Assembly (NCBI RefSeq): GCF_027172205.1
Contig: NC_070619.1
Coordinates: forward strand, 7,986,459-8,050,458
Source of the DNA: Podarcis raffonei
Lineage: Eukaryota; Chordata; Lepidosauria; Squamata; Lacertidae
DNA: 64,000 bases
Direction: 5' to 3'
A program made the position numbers and the translations under genes. The notes beneath the pieces were generated by a model, which did no database searches, was not told the origin of the DNA, and was given only the letters and a program-made list of their open reading frames with translations. This document shows positions 21,641 to 30,500 of this stretch, piece by piece (position 1 is the stretch's first letter; each line of letters begins with the position of its first letter).

Positions 21641-21891
21641 CCTTCCAATCATTCTCGTTGTACTGTTTGTACTGTCATTTTTTTTGCTTTAAGCTCCCCA
21701 AGTTTTGCAGGGACATCAGAGTTGTGGGGCAGGAGAATTTTGCTGGGCAAGCAACACAGAGCTGCTTCTGTTGGCCTCTGTTTGTCTCAAGAGACAATGA
21801 AGTACACCTCAGGGTACTTCCCAAAATTGGCCTAAATTTACAGCCTTTTGCATGACAAACAGGTCCCTCAAGTCTTTTAGGTCCCTAGTAA

Positions 21892-22308
21892 GAATAACTG
21901 GACCATAAAGAAGGCTGATTGCCGAAGAATGGATGCTTTTGAATTGTGGTGCTGGAGGAGACTCTTGAGAGTCCCATAGACTGCAAGAAGATCAAACCTC
22001 TCCATTCGGAAGGAAATCAGCCCTGAGTGCTCACTGGAAGGACAGATCCTGAAGCTGAGGCTCCAAGACTTTGGCCACCTCATGAGAAGAGAAGACTCCC
22101 TGGGAAAAACCCTGATGTTGGGAAAGATGGAGGGCACAAGGAGAAGGGGGCGACAGAGGACGACATGGTGGGACAGTGTTCTCGAAGCTACCAGCATGAG
22201 TTTGACCAAACTGCGGGAGGCAGTGGAAGACAGGAGGGCCTGGCGTGCTCTGGTCCAGGGGGTCACCAAGAGTCGGACACGACTAAATGACTAAACAACA
22301 ACAACAAG
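21892..22308 (+). mobile_element. BovB LINE 3' end
   Basis: Codes for the BovB C-terminus and ends GTCGGACACGACTAAATGAC with an AACAACAAC tail. Confidence 0.92.
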
Positions 22309-22329
22309 AAAACACATCATTGGGGAACA

Positions 22330-22331
22330 GT

Positions 22332-22367
<36 letters not shown>
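22330..22367 (+). repeat. (GT)n microsatellite
   Basis: About 19 GT units. Confidence 0.9.
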
Positions 22368-22369
<2 letters not shown>

Positions 22370-22394
22370 TCTTTTGCAGAGCTCGTGAGCATCG

Positions 22395-23060
22395 ACACAA
22401 TACAATACGATAATCTTTATTGTCATTGTCCCATACAGAACAACGGAATTGAAAACATCTACATCAGACATTCAAAAACCAACAAGCTGGCTATCCCAGC
22501 CTGGTTAGCCCCCTAAAAACTCTGATACCCCATAATTAAATATACTCCCATAGAGACTACCTTACACTGCGTTTAAAACCAGAATTGCATTTGGGTAGGA
22601 ACTGTTTCTCAGGCGGCTAGTCCTAGTCTTTATAACCCTGTACCTTCTTCCAGAAGCTGAAAGAGATCATTTCCGGGGTGCACACTATCCTGCGCTATCT
22701 CTGCAGCTTTCTTATGGCACCTGGAAGCATAGATTTGATCTAAGGTGGGAAGAGCGCACCCAATTACTCTCTCGGCAGTCTTTTCAACCCTGGACAGCAT
22801 TGTTTTTATCCTGACTATGCAACTCCCAAACCACACACAGAGACCATAAGTTAATACACTCTCCACAGTGCAATGGTAAAATGCCATCAACAGGTCCTTT
22901 GAGAGATTCTTTTTCCGGAAAATATAACCTCTGCTGTGCTCTCTTCATCGGGTCTTTGTTGTTTTCTCCCCAGGGTAGGTCGTCTCTCAACTCCATTCCC
23001 AGAAATCGAAACACCGAGACCTGTTCCACGCACTTCCCCTCAATAATGATGCCCATGCGC
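22395..23060 (-). mobile_element. Rex1-like non-LTR retrotransposon 3' part
   Basis: Minus-strand frames code FYHCTVESVLTYGLCVWFGS, VEKTAERVIGCALPTLDQIY and HPGNDLFQLL, matching the end of Rex1-type reverse transcriptases. The only copy seen in the window. Confidence 0.75.
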
Positions 23061-23304
23061 TAGCACAAATGCATCATGAAATGCGCAGGTGCAGAGTTGC
23101 GCTTTGTGCAGCATCGCACAGGATTGTGCTATTTGGCCCTCGGGGTCCCAATCCAAGGATTCCGTGACACTTTGCTTACAGAGATCTACACTTCCGATGT
23201 CAGAGATGGTCCCATGATAGCGTGGGAAGGCTGCCCCCCGTGGGCCAAAGAGGGGAACTGCGCACATAGGACGCAAACCAACGGATTCGAGAAGGAATCC
23301 CGAT

Positions 23305-23470
23305 TTAAGCGATTTAAGCGTTAGAAAGCACTTCCTGGTGGTTGTGGGTTCCTTCCTTGGAGGTTTTCGGAAAAAAGAGGTTGCGCGGCCAGCCGTCAGG
23401 GAGACCTGCATTCCAAGGGGTGGACTAGAGGACTCTTGGGATCCCTTACAACTCTGCCATTCCAAGGTTC
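23305..23470 (+). mobile_element. CR1 LINE 3' end
   Basis: GTTCCTTCCTTGGAGGTTTT and GGATCCCTTACAACTCTGCC; borders the purine array. Confidence 0.65.
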
Positions 23471-23477
23471 TGTTTAA

Positions 23478-24335
23478 AGGTGGGAAGAAAGGAAGGAAGG
23501 AAGGAAGGGAGGGAGGGAGGGAGGGGAGGGAGGGGAGAGGGGGGAGGGAGGGAGGGAGAAGGAAGGAAGGAAGGAAGGTGGGTGGGAGGGAGGGAGGAGG
23601 AAGGAAGGGGGAGGGAGGGAGGGAGGGAGGGAGGGAAGGAAGGAAGGAAGGAAGGAAGGAAGGAAGGAAGGAAGGAAGGAAAAGTAAGATGAGAAAGGAG
23701 AGAGGGAGGGAGGGGAAAAGAAGGAAGGAAGGAAGGAAGGAAGGAAGGAAGGAAGGAAGGTGGGAGGGAGGGAGGGAGGGAGGGAGGGAGGAGGAAGGAA
23801 GGGGGAGGGAGGGAAGGAAGGAAGGAAGGAAGGAAGGAAGGAAGGAAGGAAAAGTAAGATGAGAAAGGAGAGAGGGAGGGAGGGGAAAAGAAGGAAGGAA
23901 GGAAGGTGGGAGGGAGGGAGGGAGGGAAGGAAGGAAGGAAAAGTAAGATGAGAAAGGAGAGAGGGAGGGAGGGGAAAAGAAGGAAGGAAGGAAGGAAAAG
24001 TAAGATGAGAAAGGAGAGAGGGAGGGAGGGGAAAAGAAGGAAGGAAGGAAGGTGGGAGGGAGGGAGGGAGGGAAGGAAGGAAGGAAAAGTAAGATGAGAA
24101 AGGAGAGAGGGAGGGAGGGGAAAAGAAGGAAGGAAGGAAGGAAAAGTAAGATGAGAAGGGAGGGAGGGAGGGAGGGAGGGAGAGAGGAGGAAGGAAGGGG
24201 AGGGGTGGGGGAGGGAAGGAGGGAAGGAAGGAAGGAAGGAAAAGTAAGATGAGAAGGGAGGGAGGGAGGGAGGGAGGGAGGGAGAGAGGAGGAAGGAAGG
24301 GGAGGGGTGGGGGAGGGAAGGAGGGAAGGAAGGAA
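23478..24335 (+). repeat. Purine-strand (GGAA/GGGA) array with higher-order repeat
   Basis: About 860 bases with almost no pyrimidine on the plus strand. Marker AAAGTAAGATGAGAA starts at 23681, 23851, 23940, 23997, 24086, 24143 and 24241. The spacings 89-57-89-57 give a 146-base higher-order unit. Long open frames across it (Ser/Pro/Leu-rich on the minus strand) are artefacts of the repeat. Confidence 0.95.
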
Positions 24336-24439
24336 TTGGGGGGGCTGTGTTCCACCAGAGAAGCATTGAATACACCAGTTGCCATAAAACCATCAGATGC
24401 AATGGGGTGGGGAGCCAGCCGGTGTGGGGTTTATGTGGG

Positions 24440-24584
24440 TCACTGATCAGGAACAATATAAATGTCCTCCTCGGCGTTTCCCGAGGGGGGGGCCCCACTG
24501 TAGTTGTAATACAGATCCTGAGTGTTGGCATAGACGGGCTGGTCGTCGTGGGGGACGTCCGGATCGGGGGCTCCGGGGCTCATC
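24440..24584 (-). CDS. LRRC25: LRRC25 coding exon 2 (tyrosine-rich tail)
   Basis: On the minus strand an acceptor TTTGTCCACAG precedes G|ATGAGCCCC. The 145-base exon codes for 47 residues rich in Asp/Pro/Tyr, with PVYANT, LYYNY and DIYIVPDQ, then TGA. Phase fits the first exon exactly, and the end resembles the human LRRC25 C-terminus. In other frames this stretch gives a longer open frame, which is a shadow. Confidence 0.88.
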
Positions 24585-27500
24585 CTGTGGACAAAAGGAA
24601 GAAATTAAAGGAATTGGGTTTTGTTTTCGTTTTCTGTTTTTGTGCCTCCCTTCCTGAGTCACCGCCTTCCTTTCTTCTACTTCAAGTGTTTGTTCGTTGT
24701 TAAATGAATTTCGGGGCCCTTTGCTACAAAACGAGTCCAAACTTCCCTTGGCTCCCAAATTTCCCTTGGCTCCCGAGCAAGCAAAGGAGCCATGGGAAAG
24801 ACAAGGGATCCATGGGAAACTGAAATTCTGCAAAGAAGTTGGCCGCAATTTCTGGGACGGCGTTTCTCCAAAATGTGGTTGGGGGGGACATATCTGTGGT
24901 CCTACACAAATATGGAGCATAGTCCCTAAGGCAGTTGGACGGCACCTTGTACGCCTCCTTCCAGCAACTTCTGCAGCCAAGCTGGTGCCAAACGTCTTGC
25001 TCTGCTTTCCTTCGGACCCCATATTTGAGGCCGAGAGGGGGGTCTTGTCATCTGGGCAGCCCAGCACCTCCAGACACACAGCCAGGGCTTGCACCCCGAG
25101 AAGGTCACCGGCGCTGCCAATGCAACAGTTCGACTTCACGCCCCGGCGGTGCGCTCTGTCGCTTCTTGAGACAACCGCAATCAGAAAGACTGGCTCACCT
25201 TCTCCTATCTAGCTGTCCACACTGACTGACAGCAGCACTCCAGGTTTTGGGGGGTTTTGGGGACAGGCAACCTCTTCCCAGCAGGACGCGGGTGGCGCTG
25301 TGGGTCAAACCACAGAGCCTAGTACTTGCTGATCAGAAGGTTGGCGGTTCGAATCCCCGCGAGGGGGTGAGCTCCCGTTGCTCGGTCCCTGCTCCTGCCC
25401 ACCTAGCAGTTCGAAAGCACGTCAAAGTGCAAGTAGATAAATAGGTACCACTCCGGCGGGAAGGTAAACGGCATTTCGGTGTGCTGCTCTGGTTCGCCAG
25501 AAGCGGCTTAGTCATGCTGGGCACATGACCCGGAAGCTGTATGCCGGCTCCCTCGGCCAATAAAGCGAGATGAGCGCCGCAACCCCAGAGTCAGCCACGA
25601 CTGGACCTAATGGTCAGGGGTGCTTTCGAACTGCTAGGTGGGCAGGAGCAGGGACCGAGCAACGGGAGCTCACCCCATCGTGGGGATTTGAACCGCCAAC
25701 CTTCAGATCGGCAAGTCCTAGGCTCTGTGGTTTATTAAAAACTTCCTTAAACAGGGCTGCCTTCAGATGTCTTTTAAAGATAAGATAGATGCTTATTTCC
25801 TTCACATCTGAAGAGAGGGCATTCCACAGGGTGGGCGCCACTACCGGGTTCCCTGTAACTTGGTTTCTTGCAGCGAGGGAACTGCCAGAAGGCCCTCGAC
25901 GATGGATCTCAGTGTCCGGGCTGGGCGATGGGGGTGGAGACGCTCCTTCAGGTATACTGGACTGAGGCCATTTAGGGCTTTGAAGGTCAGCACCAACACT
26001 TTGAATTGTGCTCGGAAACGTACTGGGAGCCAATGCAGGTCTCTCAGGACCAGTGTTATGTGGTCCCAGAGGTCACTCCCAGTCCCCAGTCTAGCTGCCG
26101 CATTCTGGATTAATTGCAGTTTCCGGGTCACCTTCAAAGGTAGCCCCACATAGAGCGCATTGCTGTAGTCCAAGCGGGAGATAACTAGAGCATGCACCAC
26201 TCTGGCAAGACAGTCTGAGGGCAGGGAGGGTCTCAGCCTGAAAGTCTTTTCCCAATGGTGAGGCTGAGCCTCAGGTGGAACACGGCGGGTGCTGCAACTG
26301 AAACGGGCTTGATTTTGGTGTCGCTGCTGAAATTTGAGGCAACCTGCTTGAACCCGGTGCCTTCTACATGCCAAGCAAGCACTCCTCCCCTGAGCTGCAG
26401 CCCCTCCCAGTTTCCTTGGAACAAGTGGTTGCGTTGCACCCTGTGGATTTGCACACACACCCAAAAAAAAAAAACCCCACATCTTTTCCTGTCAGCTCAG
26501 AGCGAGCAAATTGCCCCATCGGATATTAGCTAAGAGTGTGAGCTGTCTTGGGATGGGTGTGTGACTCTCCCGCCACCTTTGGAACGCACAAACGCCCGGC
26601 TCGCAAGATCCTGTCTCAACATCCAAGAGTCTCTGTGACTCAGCAACAATTGGAATTGCTAGCCGTGGAAGAGAAAAATTACCGTATTTTTTGCTCTATA
26701 AGACTCACTTTTTCCCTCTTAAAAAGTAAGGGGAAATGTGTGTGCGTCTTATGGAGCGAATGCAGGCCGCGCAGCTATCCCAGAAGCCAGAACAGCAAGA
26801 GGGATTGCTGCTTTCACTGCACAGTGATCCCTCTTGCTGTTCTGGCTTCTGAGATTCAGAATACTTTTTTTCTTGTTTTCCTCCTCCAAAAACTAGGTAC
26901 GTCTTGTGGTCTGGTGCGTCTTATAAAGCGGAAAATACGGTACTCTCTGCCACCACAATGGACGCCCCTCTGTTTGCTGTGTTGGGGGCAGCAACAGGGG
27001 TCATAACCACCGCTTTTTCCAGACCGAGTTTATTTCTCCTAGGCCACTTCTGACACCACCAGATTACGCAACGCACAGCCTGGGGTGACCTCCTAGCCCC
27101 GTCCAAAACGGACAGCCATTCAACATCTCTGTGACTTTCCCTCCCAATATATTCCTCTATAAGCAGTTTCACTTTCTATTCATTTCTCTCATTTCCCCAA
27201 TCCCTCAGAGTTTCTACTGCAATTTTCAAAAAATAAGAAACGAAAGATCATCGTGAAAATTCACCAAATTCAACTGTTGTACACGAACATTTCTGCTACC
27301 AGGTACACGTTTTCACAATTTCCTCTAATGGGCTGCGTGACATTTTCAGGGATATATGTGTTTTGCTTGCTCTCCCCGCAATATATGCTATTTTGGGGGG
27401 CCCGCTGGTAGGTTGGGGAGCTCACATCACAAAATTCGGGTGCAAATTCTGAAAGCGGGGAATCTAAAAAGAGACTCTCTGGATCCGGAATCCTTGTCCT

Positions 27501-30500
27501 CACAGATGCCCTAAACAAGAAGCCCCACAAGGATGTGGGAACCACGGACTTCTTCCACTCTTGTTCTCTGCCACTCTAAGATAGACTGCCTCTGTCCACG
27601 GAGACTCCGTTACGCCTGCTTCTTGGGAGAAAAGCAATGACAAACCTAGACAGCATCTTAAAAAGCAGAGACATTACCTTGCCAACAAAGGTCCGTATAG
27701 TTAAAGCTATGATTTTCCCAGTAGTGATGTATGGAAGTGACAGCTGGACCATAAAGAAGGCTGATCGCCGAAGAATGGATGCTTTTGAATTCTGGTGCTG
27801 GAGGAGACTCTTGAGAGTCCCATGGACTGCAAGAAGATCAAACATCTCCATTCTGAAGGAAATCAGCCCTGAGTGCTCACTGGAAGGACAGATCCTGAAG
27901 CTGAGGCTCCAAGACTTTAATAATAATATAATAATAATAATTTATTATTTATACCCCGCCCATCTGCCTGGGCTTCCCCAGCCACTCTGGGCAGCTTTCA
28001 AAAAAATATTAAAATACTCTAATACATCAAACATTAAAAGCTTCCCTAAACAGGGCTACCTTCAGATGTCTTCTAAAAGTTTGGTAGTTGTTTTTCTCTT
28101 TGACATCTGGTGGGAGGGCATTCCGCAGGGTGGGCACCACCACTGAGAAAGCCCTGTGCCTGGTTCCCTGCAACCTCGCTTCTCGCAGGGAGGGAACCGC
28201 CAGAAGGCCTTCGGTGCTGGACCTCAGTGTCTGGGCTGAACCATGGAGGTGGAGACGCTCCCTCAGGTCTACTGGGCCGTTTAGGGCTTTAAAGGTCAGC
28301 ACCAACACTTTGAATTGTGCTCGGAAACGTACTTTGGCCACCTCATGAGAAAAGACCCTGATGTTGGGAAAGATGGAGGGCGCAAGGAGAAGGGGACGAC
28401 AGAGGACGAGATGGTGGGACAGTGTTCTTGAAGCTACCAGCATGAGTTTGACCAAACTGCGGGAGGCAGTGGAAGACAGGAGTGCCTGGCGTGCTCTGGT
28501 CCATGGGGTCACAAAGAGTCGGACACGACTAAACGACTCAACAACAACAACAAAATGAAACTAAGGAGAGCCCTACAAGGAGCTGGATGAGGCCCAAGGG
28601 GGCTCATCACAGCTCAGAATCCTGTCCTCACAGTCACCAACAAGATGGCTCTTTTAAGATCCACATGTACCAACTATCAAAGAATGGCAGATGAAGATGA
28701 TGGACTATATGGAACTTGCCAAACTGACCGGGAGACTCCGAGACCAGAGAGAAGAGACAGTGGAAGATGATTGGAAGAAGTTTAAAGAATATTTGAAGGG
28801 GGGGGGAATGTTAATATTTAAATCTTAAAATAGCTTTGGAAGCGGATATAGGCTGTAGGGTTTGAAGAGAGTGTATTTTAAAATAGTATTATTTGTAAGG
28901 GATAATATGTGAAGATTTTAATGGTAAAAGTAAGCGTGATTAAAAAATGGTTAAAAATTATGATACAATGGTACCTCGGGTTAAGTACTTAATTCGTTCC
29001 GGAGGTCTGTTCTTAATCTGAAACTGTTCTTAACCTGAAGCACCACTTTAGCTAATGGGGCCTCCTGCTGCCGCCACCGCGTGATTTCTGTTCTCATCCT
29101 GAAGCAAAGTTCTTAATCCGAGGTACTATTTTTGGATTAGCGGAGTCTGTAACCTGAAGCGTCTGTAACCCCAGGTATCACTGTATATGTAAACTGCTAA
29201 AGATAGGGTAAAATGAAAATCAGATTGGGGGGGAGGGGGGCTTGGGGAAGCTCACTTAACAATGTTTAGAAAAAAGAAGGGTAAGACAAGAATTTGTTTG
29301 TATTGTTTGTTTTTCTGTTTGTGTTGTTTATTAGTGTTATAAAATGAATAAATTTTTTTGGAAAAGAAAAATAAGACCCATATGCCATCAGCAGCTGAGG
29401 TACTGTGGCTAGTAACCGTGGATTGCGCTGATCCTTCGTGCATGTGGTCTGATCCTTTTTAAAAGCTCTCCGAGTTGCCGGGCGTCCCTGGTTCCTGTGG
29501 CGGTGAGTTCCGCCGCTCTGCGACACACTGTGCACATAAGACAGCTGCCTTTTTTTGCTACTTGCTTTCAGAAGACAGCTGCCTTCTGCTTCTCTGCAAA
29601 CAGAGCACAAACAAGATCCCTGCCGCTCATTTAAAAACCACAGGCGAAATCTCGTTTCTGCCTCAGCTTCTTCTGCAAAGCCAGCTCCTCCGCAGGCGCC
29701 GCAGCCCAAATTGCTAATAGTCAGCATTTTAAGAGAGTTTGCATTTGGGTTTTTCTCTTCGGTTGACCTCTGGGCTGGAGGGAAGCGTTTTGGAGGAAGT
29801 ATGGACATCCTGCTTCGGAGTTAAGGTCTGCTGACACCTCTCTTCCACTTTCTAAATCAGGTTCTCGCAAAACTCGGCCCTCCAGCTGTATTCGGACTAC
29901 AATTCCCATCATCCCTGACCACTGGTCCTGCTAGCTAGGGATGATGGGAGTTGTAGTCCCATCAAAAGCTGGAGACCTAAGTTTGAGAAACCGAACCTAT
30001 GGGCGAGTTTGCAAGCCGTGTTTTGACCGGAATGGAGAAGTTCCTGGGAATTGAGTCAAGAGGAAAATAGACAAAACCAGGGAGACAGTTCCCTAGGACA
30101 CTGCCCCCCCAGATTTGAACCCCCTGGATGTGACCTTGGGGGCCTCCCAGGTGGAAGCTTTGTCGTTGTTTAGTCGTTTCAGCGTGTCCGCCTCTTCGTG
30201 ACCCCCTGGACCAGAGCACGCCAGGCACTCCTGTCTTCCACTGCCTCCCGCAGTTTGATCAAACTCATGTTAGTAGCTTTGAGAACACTGTCCCACCATC
30301 TCGTCCTCTGTCGTCCCCTTCTGCTTGCGCCCTCCATCTTTCCCAACATCAGGGTCTTTTCCAGGGAGTCTTCTCTTCTCATGAGGTGGCCAAAGTCTTG
30401 GAGCCTCAGCTTCAGGATCTGTCCTTCCAGTGAGCACTCAGGGCTGATTTCCTTATGGATGGAGAGGTTTGATCTTCTTGCAGTCCATGGGACTCTCAAG

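Noticed and set aside
23446-24531. 361-codon Ser/Pro/Leu-rich open frame on the minus strand
   Set aside because: It is the translation of the GGAA/GGGA array and has no independent start, domain or splice support.
24447-25139. 230-codon minus-strand open frame over the last LRRC25 exon
   Set aside because: The true LRRC25 tail uses a different frame of the same DNA, fixed by the splice phase; this frame is a shadow.
25360-25375. Internal pol III promoters of the many SINEs as tRNA genes
   Set aside because: A and B boxes are present, but the cloverleaf is not and each is followed by the SINE body.
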